DNA from: Paenibacillus athensensis
GTDB taxonomy: Bacteria; Bacillota; Bacilli; Paenibacillales; NBRC-103111
Direction: 5' to 3'
Length of the DNA stretch: 64,000 bases
NCBI RefSeq assembly: GCF_004514475.2
Contig: NZ_MYFO02000015.1
Location: 186,001-250,000, forward strand
Shown: in pieces, positions 26,073 to 34,733 of the stretch
How positions within the stretch are numbered: position 1 is the first letter of the stretch
Layout: each line of letters starts with the position of its first letter
The notes under the pieces: generated by a model
What the model was told of the DNA's origin: nothing
Database searches by the model: none
Seen by the model: the letters and a program-made list of their open reading frames with translations, nothing else
Translations under genes and position numbers: made by a program

Positions 26073-28346
26073 ATGCCACATACAACGAGGGCTTCCGCAT
26101 CCAGTGGCCCTGCCCAGGACGGAGCGAACGAGCAAGCGACCTTGCAAATAACCGGAATGACCTGCGCCGCGTGCGCGAGCCGCATCGAACGGGGCTTGCG
26201 CAAGCTGGAGGGCGTGGCTGACGTTAACGTCAATTTCGCCTTGGAAAAAGCCGCCGTCACCTTTAATCCGTCCGTGACCGGACTGCCCCAGCTCGAGCAG
26301 ACGATTGCCAAGCTGGGATACGGCTCTGTCCGGCCTCCTGAGCCCGGGGCAACGGAGGCTCCCGATCAGAACGCGGAATTGGCCGGGCATAAGCGGCACT
26401 TATGGATATCCGCGCTGTTGTCGGCGCCGCTGCTGTGGGCGATGGTCAGCCATTTTTCATGGACCTCCTGGGTATGGCTGCCGGAGTGGCTGATGAACCC
26501 TTGGATACAGCTGATTCTGGCGACGCCGGTGCAGCTTTATATCGGGTGGGGTTTTTATAGCGGCGCCTACAAGGCGCTGCGCAACGGAAGCGCAAATATG
26601 GATGTGCTGATTGTGCTCGGCACATCGGCTGCGTATGTGTACAGCTTGTTTTTAACGCTGCAATGGGCGCTGCGGCCTGACGAAACCGGCGGGCATGTGC
26701 ATATGCCGCAGCTGTATTTTGAAACGAGCGCTGTGCTGATTACACTGGTGCTGCTCGGCAAACTATTCGAAACGATGGCCAAAGGGCGGACGTCTGCGGC
26801 GATTCGTTCGCTGATGAGTCTGCAGGCCAAGACGGCGATGGTTGTTCGAGGCGGCCAGGAGCTGGCGATTCCGGCCGAAGAGGTGATTCCCGGCGACATC
26901 GTGCTCATTCGTCCGGGGGAGAAAATTCCCGTTGACGGCGTCGTGCTGGAGGGCGGCTCTACGGTCGATGAATCGATGCTGACGGGGGAAAGCCTGCCTG
27001 TGGACAAACAGGTCGGCGACAGCGTCGTCGGCGCAACGCTTAATAAGCACGGCGTGCTGCGCATACGCGCCGATAAGGTCGGCCGCGATACGGCGCTTGC
27101 GCACATTATCCGCGTGGTCGAGGAGGCGCAGGGCTCGAAGGCGCCGATTCAGCGTGTTGCCGACCGGATTTCCGGTATTTTTGTGCCGGTGGTGATTGGG
27201 CTGGCGGCTGCGACTTTTCTCCTCTGGTATCTGCTTGCAAAGCCGGGGGACTTTCCCGCTGCGCTGGAGAAGGCGATTGCCGTGCTGGTTATTGCCTGCC
27301 CCTGCGCGCTGGGGCTAGCCACGCCGACCTCGGTCATGGCCGGCTCCGGCCGCGCCGCCGAGCTTGGCATTTTGTTCAAGGGCGGCGAGCATTTGGAGTC
27401 GGCGCACCGGCTGGAGACGATTGTGCTGGATAAAACCGGCACGGTCACGGCAGGCGCGCCGCAGCTTACCGACGTGCAAGTTGCATCCGGCTGGAGCGAT
27501 GCCGAACTGCTGCGGCTGCTGGGCGGTGCGGAGCGCGGCTCGGAGCATCCGCTGGCCGAAGCGATCGTGGCCGGCGTCCGCAGCCGCGGCATCGAGCCGC
27601 CGCTGGCCGAGACGTTCGCCGCGCTGCCCGGCTTTGGCGTCAGCGCCGCGGTCGAAGGCCGCGCCGTGCTGGCCGGGACGCGGCGGCTGATGGCCGAGCG
27701 CGGCGTCAACGTAGCCGCGGCGCTGCCGGAGCTGGAGCGGCTGGAGGCGGCGGGCCGGACGGCGATGCTCGTCGCCGTCGACGGCGTATACGCCGGGCTT
27801 GTCGCGGTCGCCGACACGGTGAAGCCGACCTCATCTGCCGCGGTCGCCCGGCTCCGGGCGCTTGGCTTGCAGGTCGTCCTGCTGACCGGCGACAATGAGC
27901 GGACCGCCCGGGCCATCGCCGCGCAGGTCGGCATCGACCGCGTCGTCGCCGAGGTGCTGCCCGAGGGCAAAGCCGCCGAAATCAAGCGGCTGCAAGCCGA
28001 GGGGCAGCGCGTGGCGATGGTCGGCGATGGCATCAACGACGCCCCTGCGCTGGCTGCTGCCGATATCGGCATGGCCATCGGCACCGGAGCCGACGTGGCG
28101 ATGGAGGCGGCCGACGTTACGCTGATGCGCGGCGATTTGAACGCGATTGCCGACGCCATTGTGATGAGCCGCCGGACCATGCGCAATATCCGGGAAAACC
28201 TCATCTGGGCGCTCGGCTACAACACGCTGGGTATTCCGATTGCTGCTCTGGGTCTGCTGGAGCCGTGGGTAGCGGGAGCGGCGATGGCGCTGAGCTCGGT
28301 TTCAGTTGTGCTTAACGCTCTGCGCTTGCAGCGCGTCAAGCTGTAA
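26073..28346 (+). CDS. copA: Copper-exporting P1B-type ATPase CopA
   Basis: A 757-residue membrane ATPase. One N-terminal heavy-metal-binding domain (GMTCAAC, C31 and C34), then transmembrane helices, the actuator TGES loop (LTGESLPVD), the transport-site C409-P410-C411 ([12 protein letters not shown]), phosphorylation site D453 (LDKTGTVT), HP motif (SEHPLAEA) and GDGINDAP hinge. This is the Cu(I) exporter signature; only one metal-binding domain is present while Bacillus CopA has two. RBS GAGGTG. The gene leads a copA-csoR-copZ cluster and is under a CsoR-type operator. Confidence 0.95.
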   Translation: MPHTTRASASSGPAQDGANEQATLQITGMTCAACASRIERGLRKLEGVADVNVNFALEKAAVTFNPSVTGLPQLEQTIAKLGYGSVRPPEPGATEAPDQNAELAGHKRHLWISALLSAPLLWAMVSHFSWTSWVWLPEWLMNPWIQLILATPVQLYIGWGFYSGAYKALRNGSANMDVLIVLGTSAAYVYSLFLTLQWALRPDETGGHVHMPQLYFETSAVLITLVLLGKLFETMAKGRTSAAIRSLMSLQAKTAMVVRGGQELAIPAEEVIPGDIVLIRPGEKIPVDGVVLEGGSTVDESMLTGESLPVDKQVGDSVVGATLNKHGVLRIRADKVGRDTALAHIIRVVEEAQGSKAPIQRVADRISGIFVPVVIGLAAATFLLWYLLAKPGDFPAALEKAIAVLVIACPCALGLATPTSVMAGSGRAAELGILFKGGEHLESAHRLETIVLDKTGTVTAGAPQLTDVQVASGWSDAELLRLLGGAERGSEHPLAEAIVAGVRSRGIEPPLAETFAALPGFGVSAAVEGRAVLAGTRRLMAERGVNVAAALPELERLEAAGRTAMLVAVDGVYAGLVAVADTVKPTSSAAVARLRALGLQVVLLTGDNERTARAIAAQVGIDRVVAEVLPEGKAAEIKRLQAEGQRVAMVGDGINDAPALAAADIGMAIGTGADVAMEAADVTLMRGDLNAIADAIVMSRRTMRNIRENLIWALGYNTLGIPIAALGLLEPWVAGAAMALSSVSVVLNALRLQRVKL

Positions 28347-28503
28347 AGCGGTTCAGGAGCGCTGACGTGCGAAGCGGATGCAGGTCCGCTGCGTTCGGCA
28401 CCGCGCGACTATCGAAGCGTGGTGCCGGCTATACGGTTCCCGGTAGTGTTCGGACCGCTCGACTTCCGGGATGCGGCGACGGAAGCTTCGGTTGCCGTTT
28501 GCA

Positions 28504-28531
28504 TGGACAGCATACGCCAGAGGGGTATAAT
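28504..28531 (+). promoter_or_regulatory. csoR promoter with CsoR-like operator
   Basis: TGGACA (28504-28509), 16-base spacer, TATAAT (28526-28531). The segment CATACGCCAGAGGGGTATA (28511-28529) resembles the copA operator, which implies autoregulation of csoR. Confidence 0.62.
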
Positions 28532-28549
28532 AGAGAGAGGAGGTGCGAC

Positions 28550-29068
28550 ATGGCAACCAAGGGCAGGAGTAACACAAATCAGGGTCAGGATCTGCCGGCT
28601 GCGGGTGCGGCGGGGACGGACCGGACAGACGGCAGCGACCGTCATGACGGCGCTGTTCGCGAAAAGTCTGAGCAGCAGGCCGAAGCAGCAGCTCGAGCGA
28701 GTCGAGCGAATACCGCGCTCCATACAGGCGGTGCAGGTCCAACGGATCAAGCCGACCATGCTGGTCATGCGGCCCATGCCGGCAAACACGGTCGCAAAAG
28801 CCACCATTCCGATAAATTAAAAGCCGATTTAACAGCGCGTCTGAATCGGATCGAAGGACAGGTGCGCGGCATAAAAGGCCTCATAGATAAAGACACGTAT
28901 TGCGACGACGTGCTGCACCAGATTGCAGCCGTGCAGTCGGCGTTGAACGGGGTGGGCAAGCTGCTCTTGTCCGGGCATTTGAAAAGCTGTGTCGTCGAAC
29001 GCATTCAGGAAGGCGACATGGACGTTGTCGACGAGCTGTTGAAAACCATGAATACGCTCATGAAATAA
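28550..29068 (+). CDS. csoR: CsoR copper-sensing repressor with long His/Asp-rich N-terminal extension
   Basis: A 172-residue protein with GAGAGGAGGTG before ATG 28550. Residues 87-172 are a standard CsoR four-helix core: RLNRIEGQVRGIKGLI, and the Cu(I) ligands C118, H143 and C147 (YCDD..., GHLKSC). Copper binding releases the tetramer from DNA. Residues 1-86 form an extension rich in Asp, His, Ala and Gly (HAGHAAHAGKHGRKSHH); the family is normally about 90-120 residues. The extension may bind metal or tune DNA release. It lies between copA and copZ. Confidence 0.92.
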   Translation: MATKGRSNTNQGQDLPAAGAAGTDRTDGSDRHDGAVREKSEQQAEAAARASRANTALHTGGAGPTDQADHAGHAAHAGKHGRKSHHSDKLKADLTARLNRIEGQVRGIKGLIDKDTYCDDVLHQIAAVQSALNGVGKLLLSGHLKSCVVERIQEGDMDVVDELLKTMNTLMK

Positions 29069-29098
29069 AATCAAGCAACAGGAAAGGAAGTGTATCGA

Positions 29099-29302
29099 AT
29101 GTCCAGCATTACATTGAAAGTAGAGGGTATGTCCTGCCAACATTGCGTTCAATCGGTAGAACAGGCGATGAAGGAGCTTGGCGCATCGGGGCGAGTTAAT
29201 TTGGCGAGTAAAGAAGTGACCGTGGAGTATGACGAAAGAAAGACGAGCCTTGCGGCCATTCAAGCGGCGATTGAAGATCAAGGCTACGACGTCGTTCAAT
29301 AA
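29099..29302 (+). CDS. copZ: Copper chaperone CopZ
   Basis: A 67-residue heavy-metal-associated domain with the Cu(I) site GMSCQHC (C13, C16). It carries Cu(I) to CopA and to CsoR. ATG 29099 follows GGAAAGGAAG. It lies 30 bases after csoR and is probably cotranscribed with it. Confidence 0.93.
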   Translation: MSSITLKVEGMSCQHCVQSVEQAMKELGASGRVNLASKEVTVEYDERKTSLAAIQAAIEDQGYDVVQ

Positions 29303-29317
29303 AGGAGCCTAAGCAGG

Positions 29318-30070
29318 ATGAGCGGATTTGCCGGAAAAAAAGTAGCGATCACCGGCGCGGCGCGCGGTATCGGCAGGGAGCTGGCGCTGGCTTATGCAGC
29401 GCGTGGAGCCCACTTGGCGTTAGCCGATCTTGACGCCGAGGGGCTGACGCAAGCGTCGGAATGGATCGCAAGTCAAGCAGGAGCGCAGCAGCCGCTGATC
29501 CGCGAGCTGGATTTGCGCAGCCCTGACGACATTGTCGGGTGGTTCAAGGAGCTGGATCGTACATGGGGGCGGCTGGACGTGCTGATCAACAATGCCGGGC
29601 TGGGCATTTGGAAATCGCCGCTGGAGCTGTCCGTTGACGAGTGGGATTGGGTCGTCAATACGAATTTGCGCGGCGCGTTCCTCTGCTCGCGGGAAGCCGC
29701 CCGGCTTATGCAGGACGGCGGAGGAGCCATCGTCAATATCGCTTCCACCCGGGCGTTGATGTCGGAGCCGGGCTCCGAGGCGTACGCCGCCTCCAAGGGC
29801 GGATTGCTGGCCCTTACGCATGCAATGGCGCTGTCGCTGGGCGCGTCCGGCATTCGCGTCAATGCGATCAGCCCGGGCTGGATTGAAACGGGTGATTACA
29901 GCAAGCTGCGTCCCGAGGACCATGCGCAGCACCCTGCTGGCCGGGTTGGCCGTCCGGCAGATCTTGTCCGCGCCTGCTTGTATTTGACGGATGCTGAGAA
30001 CGATTTTGTCACCGGCGAAAATCTCGTCGTTGATGGCGGCATGACGCGCAAAATGATGTACGCGGAGTAA
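29318..30070 (+). CDS. Short-chain dehydrogenase/reductase
   Basis: A 250-residue classical SDR: cofactor motif TGAARGIG (residues 13-20), NNAG (about 91-94), catalytic Ser in NIASTRA, Y-x3-K in YAASKGG, and the C-terminal VVDGGMT. Asp after beta-2 (ADLD) favours NAD over NADP. It starts 16 bases after copZ and may be read from the same transcript, though a link to copper is not evident. Substrate unknown. Confidence 0.9.
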   Translation: MSGFAGKKVAITGAARGIGRELALAYAARGAHLALADLDAEGLTQASEWIASQAGAQQPLIRELDLRSPDDIVGWFKELDRTWGRLDVLINNAGLGIWKSPLELSVDEWDWVVNTNLRGAFLCSREAARLMQDGGGAIVNIASTRALMSEPGSEAYAASKGGLLALTHAMALSLGASGIRVNAISPGWIETGDYSKLRPEDHAQHPAGRVGRPADLVRACLYLTDAENDFVTGENLVVDGGMTRKMMYAE

Positions 30071-30208
30071 ACGTTCCGCCTGTTACAGCTACAAGCATCG
30101 GGCGCAGCTATCATCGGTGGGTTAATATCGGCAATTTCGGTAAATCGAATTGTGCGCGTCCTTGCCGTCCGCCGTGGCGACGCTTGCGGCCGTTGTTCAT
30201 TTCATCAA

Positions 30209-30246
30209 TAAAGGCGTGGGCCAACTGCGGCCCACGCCTTTTCCAC
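30209..30246. terminator. Bidirectional intrinsic terminator
   Basis: AAAGGCGTGGGCC - AACTGC - GGCCCACGCCTTT between the convergent SDR and desaturase genes. Confidence 0.85.
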
Positions 30247-30251
30247 CCTTT

Positions 30252-31250
30252 TTACAAAAGGGTCGGTCGATGTCTTAATCCAACAAATCGTTTGCTTTCC
30301 TCGTCCCACAGCCGATATCTAAGCGCCTGCAGGCTCAATCGAAATCCGATGGCTGGAACGTTTTTCAGAACAGCATTGCTCTCGTGTATGCGCTGCAAGT
30401 GATAATTCGGGGCCTGAGGAGCCAAATGATGAATATGATGAAAGCCGATATTCCCCGTCATCCATTGCAAAATTTTTGGCAGCTTGTAATAGGAACTGCC
30501 TTGTACTGCTGCACGCACATAATCCCATTCGTTCGCATGCTCGTAATACGAATCCTCGAATTGATGCTGCACATAGAACAGCCAGATGCCCGCCGCGCCC
30601 GCCAGGTACAGTATTGCCCCTTGAATCAGGAGCACCTCTTTCCAACCGAATAACCAGCATAGCAGCCCCATCAAGCAGACTAGCATGGCGTTTGTGAAGT
30701 ACGTGCTTATGCGCTCTTTTCGTTTGGCGTCTTTCCGGTTTATGCGATATTCAATCATGAAAATAAACACGGGGCCGAGACCGAACATAACCAGCGGATT
30801 GCGATATAGCCGGTATCCGAGGCGTTTCCAAGGGGAAAGGGCCGCATATTCCCTGGTCGTTAACGTCCAGATATCTCCTGTGCCTCTGCGGGATAAATTC
30901 CCGCTGGTCGCGTGATGAACGGAATGCTCATTTTTCCATTGCGCAAAGGGGAAGAAAGTCAGGATGCCGGTAATCGTTCCGACAATTCCATTGGCCTTTT
31001 TTCCTTTGAAAAAGGATTGATGACAGCAATCATGGAAAATGATGAAAATCCGGATCAGGAATCCCGCAGCCGGAATTGTCAACGCTAACGCAATCCAGAA
31101 CGAAATCGCCAAGCTGGCATAAGCAAGGCCCCAGAGCAGAATAAACGGCACGATACTGTTAATCAATTGCCAGATGCTTTTTCTTAAATCCGACTTGCAG
31201 TGAGCAGCCACATCTTTTTTCCAGCTAGTGAATTCTTGCAGTGATTTCAT
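30252..31250 (-). CDS. Acyl-lipid fatty acid desaturase
   Basis: A 332-residue polytopic membrane enzyme with four to five hydrophobic helices and the three diiron histidine boxes: H73-x3-H77 (HDCCH), H109-x2-HH (HSVHH) and HxxHH (HHIHH, about residue 277). It inserts double bonds into membrane phospholipid acyl chains using O2. The nearest characterised relative is the Bacillus cold-induced Des. It lies close to a cold shock protein gene, consistent with a cold/membrane-fluidity role. No two-component desK/desR pair is present in the window. Confidence 0.9.
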   Translation of the reverse strand: MKSLQEFTSWKKDVAAHCKSDLRKSIWQLINSIVPFILLWGLAYASLAISFWIALALTIPAAGFLIRIFIIFHDCCHQSFFKGKKANGIVGTITGILTFFPFAQWKNEHSVHHATSGNLSRRGTGDIWTLTTREYAALSPWKRLGYRLYRNPLVMFGLGPVFIFMIEYRINRKDAKRKERISTYFTNAMLVCLMGLLCWLFGWKEVLLIQGAILYLAGAAGIWLFYVQHQFEDSYYEHANEWDYVRAAVQGSSYYKLPKILQWMTGNIGFHHIHHLAPQAPNYHLQRIHESNAVLKNVPAIGFRLSLQALRYRLWDEESKRFVGLRHRPTLL

Positions 31251-31432
31251 TGCAGCCCTCTTTTCTTGAAAATCTCAGGAAGTAACGAAGGGATGAGCTT
31301 CCCCAACGGCTTGGTTCGCCTTCGGAAATCATCATTTTCCCGCTTTCCTGTCTTTGCTGGCGCGATTCTTGCACAGGTTGACATGGCCTGGTTTTCTCTG
31401 CGAACCGTGCTTGCTGGAATAAAAACGAATAA

Positions 31433-31458
31433 TGTCATCAACCGTAGAAAACATGACA
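31433..31458. promoter_or_regulatory. Inverted repeat upstream of the desaturase gene
   Basis: TGTCAT and ATGACA separated by 14 bases, about 190 bp before the desaturase start. A possible site for a DesR-type regulator; not verified against a known consensus. Confidence 0.4.
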
Positions 31459-31585
31459 TTGACATTCGGATCGGGTGTATTTGTTTTGATAAAAAAACCA
31501 CTTTTCTGATGGAAGACCATCTTTTTTTAAAAATAATAAAGGGTGGCGCTCATGCGCTCACGCCGTATCGGCAATCTAAAGAAAA

Positions 31586-31617
31586 CAAAAAGCCGCTCAT
31601 TCCGAGCAGCTTTTTTC
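31586..31617 (-). terminator. Intrinsic terminator of the csp gene
   Basis: On the minus strand AAAAAAGCTGCTC - GGAAT - GAGCGGCTTTTT, ending in a T-run, eight bases after the csp stop. Confidence 0.8.
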
Positions 31618-31624
31618 TACATGC

Positions 31625-31825
31625 TTACAGCTTTGTTACATTCTCGGCCTGAGGGCCGCGATTGCCTTGCGTCACATTGAATTGAACGCGTTGACCTTCG
31701 TCCAAAGAACGATAGCCGTCTTCTTGAATGGCGCTGAAATGCACAAACACGTCATTTCCGTTTTCAACTTCAATGAACCCAAAGCCCTTTTCCGAATTAA
31801 ACCATTTCACTGTACCTGTTTGCAT
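31625..31825 (-). CDS. Cold shock protein, CspA/CspB family
   Basis: A 66-residue OB-fold protein with both RNA-binding motifs: KGFGFIEV (RNP1) and VFVHFSAI (RNP2). It binds single-stranded RNA/DNA and acts as an RNA chaperone. The start ATG has GGAGG nearby on the minus strand (AGGAATTTTATG). It has its own terminator. Confidence 0.96.
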   Translation of the reverse strand: MQTGTVKWFNSEKGFGFIEVENGNDVFVHFSAIQEDGYRSLDEGQRVQFNVTQGNRGPQAENVTKL

Positions 31826-31883
31826 AAAATTCCTCCAAAAAACGTATTAACACGATCACTAGATATTTGGAAAATCAACATTG

Positions 31884-31929
31884 ATGTCCGCTAATGTTTC
31901 GGTTAAGATAAGAATACTATGTCCGCTAA
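31884..31929 (+). repeat. Direct repeat ATGTCCGCTAA, two copies 35 bp apart
   Basis: Identical 11-mers at 31884-31894 and 31919-31929 immediately precede the tyrosine recombinase gene. They may be recombinase arm or core sites, or regulator sites. Confidence 0.6.
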
Positions 31930-31962
31930 GGTAAGTCAAGAACAGATTGGAGGGTGCACATC

Positions 31963-32871
31963 ATGAAAGAGGGGCCAGGCATCTCGGAACAAGGGGAGGG
32001 CGTGACGAGTCGTTTCATCCATGCGCTCGCTGTACATAGAGAGTTGAGTCCCAAAACGCTGAAGGAATACGCAAGCGATCTAAAACATTTTATTGCCTGG
32101 TGTGAAACCGTCGATGGCCCGGGAGAAGCCATTCACATTGAACGTATCGCGACATCGACGCTGGTGCGTTACCGGGAGGCCATGCAGATGGACATGGAAC
32201 TAAAGCCGGCGACTGTGAATCGGCGGCTGGTCACGCTGAAACGATTTTTCGACTGGGCGGCTGCGGAAGGAACGATTGGTGAAGACCCGTCAAAGTCGGT
32301 AAAGCTGGTACCCGAGCCAAGGACAAGCCCGCGGCAAATGACGGACCAGGAAGAAAGCGCCTTGCTTGCTGCAACCCGGAGGCTGGGCTCCCTCCGAGAC
32401 CAGACCATCGTTTGCGTCATGCTCCACACGGGCTTGCGGCCCATGGAAATTTGCGATTTGCTTCCCGGGGATATCCGGATCAGCGATGTTGGGAGTTGTC
32501 TGACTGTGCGCTCCGGGCTACGCAACAAGTCGCGCGAGGTTCCTTTGAATGCGGTGTGCCAAGCGGCGTTGACCGATTATCTGGCAAAACGCCCGGCGGA
32601 AGCTTCCTATCTGTTCGCATCGGAAAAAACCGGCGCCCGATTAACGGAGCGCGCCTTGCGTCATCTGATTCAAAAATATATGAAAGCCGCCCGGCTCGAA
32701 GGGCTGCGCGCGCACGATTTGCGCCACCGATTCGGTTACGTCATGGCAGCGAATATCGCCTTGCACCGCTTGTCGCAAATGATGGGGCACGATCATGTGC
32801 ATACCACCATGATTTACAGCAAAACAACCCGTGGGGAGCTTCAGGCGGAAACCGTAGAAACAACGGGATAG
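31963..32871 (+). CDS. Tyrosine recombinase / integrase (XerC/D-like)
   Basis: A 302-residue recombinase; ATG 31963 is chosen for TTGGAGGG eight bases upstream. The N-terminal SAM-like core-binding domain (about 14-105) is followed by the catalytic domain with R159 (TGLRPMEI), K189, H251-x2-R254 (HDLRHRF), H276 and the nucleophile Y285 (MIYSKTT). It should cleave and rejoin DNA at specific sites. There are no excisionase, phage or transposon genes adjacent, so it is a solitary recombinase, possibly a remnant or a domesticated enzyme. The two 11-bp direct repeats at its 5' side are candidate sites. Confidence 0.9.
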   Translation: MKEGPGISEQGEGVTSRFIHALAVHRELSPKTLKEYASDLKHFIAWCETVDGPGEAIHIERIATSTLVRYREAMQMDMELKPATVNRRLVTLKRFFDWAAAEGTIGEDPSKSVKLVPEPRTSPRQMTDQEESALLAATRRLGSLRDQTIVCVMLHTGLRPMEICDLLPGDIRISDVGSCLTVRSGLRNKSREVPLNAVCQAALTDYLAKRPAEASYLFASEKTGARLTERALRHLIQKYMKAARLEGLRAHDLRHRFGYVMAANIALHRLSQMMGHDHVHTTMIYSKTTRGELQAETVETTG

Positions 32872-33031
32872 ACTGCTAGTGCCGGCGGAGGGGAGGGGCA
32901 AAAGAGGTCCCTGATCGCCAGACGAGGCAAGGCCGGCACCCCGCTCCTAAGCCGCGTGCGGCGCTGAAGGCGGGAATTGTCCGTCAACGGTCAACGGGAA
33001 GAAGCGTTTCATTCGGGAAAGGAGAACGTTT

Positions 33032-33835
33032 ATGAGCGACGCGACAGCCACATGGAACGGCGAGCTTTATATGATAACGGGCAGCTCGCGCGGCCTCGGA
33101 GCGGCGCTTGCGGCCGAGCTTTTGCAGCAGGGAGCCTGCGTCGTGGGCATCGCCCGCACCGGCCTCTCTGCGGAGCAGAGCGCCGCTGCTGCGCGCTATG
33201 GCGGCCGACTGCGCGCGTTTGCGTACGATTTGACGCAAACGGAGGGCATTGACGCGCTGCTGGGCACGCTGCTGCAAAGCGTAGAGGCCCGCACGGCTGC
33301 CAGCTTGACGCTGATCAACAACGCGGGCCGTCTGGCCCCCATTGCGCCTGCGGGGCGCATGGACCCGGCCGAGCTGCAGCTGAGCCTGCAGCTCAACCTG
33401 CTGGCGCCGATGCTGCTGACGAATGCCTTCCTGCGGCACGCCGCTGCGTTGCCCGCGGCCCGCAAGCAGGTCGTCAACGTCTCCTCCGGCGCCGGGCGCA
33501 AACCCTACCCCGGCTGGAGCGCCTACTGCGCGGCCAAAGCGGGACTCGATCATTTCACGCGAGTCGTAGCGGCCGAGCAGGGCGAAGGGCCGGGGGCAAC
33601 CCGCCTGATGTCGCTGGCTCCGGGCGTCGTCGACACCGACATGCAGGCGGAAATCCGGGCCTCCTCGGCCGACAGCTTCCCGCAGCTCGAACGGTTTGTG
33701 CGCCTGTTCGAAGACGGGCAGCTGCAGTCGCCGGAAGCGACGGCCCGGCATATGGTGCGCCTGCTGCGCGATCCGGTAGCCGCCCAAGCCGCCGTGCTCG
33801 ATCTGCGCGATTTCATCGGCCCGTCCGCCGACTAG
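33032..33835 (+). CDS. SDR family, (S)-benzoin-forming benzil reductase type (YueD-like)
   Basis: A 267-residue SDR with AAGGAGAAC before the start. TGSSRGLG cofactor loop (16-23), NNAG, Ser in NVSSGAG, Y-x3-K in YCAAKAG. The overall pattern (ITGSSRGLGAALAAELL, MSLAPGVVDTDMQ) is that of Bacillus YueD/sepiapterin-reductase-like enzymes that reduce benzil asymmetrically in vitro; Arg after the second strand favours NADPH. The physiological substrate is unknown. Confidence 0.85.
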   Translation: MSDATATWNGELYMITGSSRGLGAALAAELLQQGACVVGIARTGLSAEQSAAAARYGGRLRAFAYDLTQTEGIDALLGTLLQSVEARTAASLTLINNAGRLAPIAPAGRMDPAELQLSLQLNLLAPMLLTNAFLRHAAALPAARKQVVNVSSGAGRKPYPGWSAYCAAKAGLDHFTRVVAAEQGEGPGATRLMSLAPGVVDTDMQAEIRASSADSFPQLERFVRLFEDGQLQSPEATARHMVRLLRDPVAAQAAVLDLRDFIGPSAD

Positions 33836-34177
33836 CGCAGTCTGGCCTCGACGGCGTCCGGCTCCCTGCGGCTGTGAGGCCGTGCGCCCATCAGCCGCCT
33901 GAGCCCTCACGCCGTGGCCGCGCTTTCACTGCGGCAGCGTGTTATCTGCGCGCTTGCGCCAGACATCCCGTCGTCGTTGCAGCCTCCCGCACTCTCACGC
34001 CATTACGCGTGACTGTGCACGCCAGCCGCGCGTCCCACAGGGCGGCGCATTACAGGCGATCTTGCGCCGCCCGCGCCCGGTCGTCCACGATATAACAAAC
34101 GCCCCGCAGCGGCGGACCGTTCCGGTCCGTGCTGCGGGGCGTTCTTATTGCCTACGCTGTCTTTACAAGCGATGCCC
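33836..34177. other. GC-rich intergenic region between convergent genes
   Basis: About 340 bp without a supported gene. It ends in a large bidirectional terminator. Confidence 0.5.
34097..34148. terminator. Bidirectional intrinsic terminator with inner hairpin
   Basis: AACGCCCCGCAGC pairs with GCTGCGGGGCGTT; an inner stem GGACC-GTTCC-GGTCC fills the loop. Confidence 0.8.
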
Positions 34178-34651
34178 TTACTGGATGCTGCCGCGCACGC
34201 TGCCGCCGCCCTTCTCCAGCTCGGACGTGCAGAACTTGCAGCGCGTGGCGCGGGCCGGAATGTCCGACAAGCAATGCGGGCATTCCTTAGTCGTGGCCGG
34301 CGCTTTTTCCTTGGGTTCCTCTTTTTTGCGCATGCGGTGCAGCTGCTTGACCACCATAAAAATCACAAAAGACACAATCAGAAAATCAAGAAAAGTCGAG
34401 ATAAATTGTCCATAGTTGAACGTTGGCGCGCCTGCTTTTTTGGCCGCGTCCAACGAGGCATAAGTTTCCCCGTTCAGCGCAATAAACAGATCGGTGAAGT
34501 TGACCTGTCCCAGCAACAGACCGATCGGCGGCATCACTAGATCGTTGACGATCGACGTGACCACCTTGCCGAAAGCGCCCCCGATGATCACACCGACTGC
34601 CAAATCGAGCATATTTCCCTTGAAAGCAAATTCTTTGAATTCTTTGAGCAT
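34178..34651 (-). CDS. mscL: Large-conductance mechanosensitive channel MscL with C-terminal zinc ribbon
   Basis: A 157-residue channel; ATG 34651 chosen for TTGGAGG six bases upstream. The N-terminal [27 protein letters not shown] pattern and two transmembrane helices (about 16-40 and 75-97) identify MscL, which opens at high membrane tension to release solutes. The cytoplasmic end carries two Cys pairs (CPHC and CKFC, about 20 residues apart) forming a zinc ribbon that E. coli MscL lacks. The ribbon may mediate oligomer stability or redox/zinc sensing; that is inference. Confidence 0.93.
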   Translation of the reverse strand: MLKEFKEFAFKGNMLDLAVGVIIGGAFGKVVTSIVNDLVMPPIGLLLGQVNFTDLFIALNGETYASLDAAKKAGAPTFNYGQFISTFLDFLIVSFVIFMVVKQLHRMRKKEEPKEKAPATTKECPHCLSDIPARATRCKFCTSELEKGGGSVRGSIQ

Positions 34652-34733
34652 AGCAACCTCCAAGCGCAAATGATTGATAGCATTGTAGCACAATTGGGGG
34701 GCTCTGTTCAAAAAGAAAGCCGACTCGCCGCCC

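Larger units (their letters stand above)
31251..31624. other. Region upstream of the desaturase
   Basis: About 370 bp with AT-rich parts. It holds the desaturase promoter region, a dyad TGTCAT-N14-ATGACA (31433-31458) and the csp terminator. No gene is supported; small frames here lack ribosome sites. Confidence 0.5.

Noticed and set aside
31963-32871. Prophage or integrative element marked by the recombinase
   Set aside because: No structural, replication or lysis genes and no att pair within the window; flanking genes look chromosomal.
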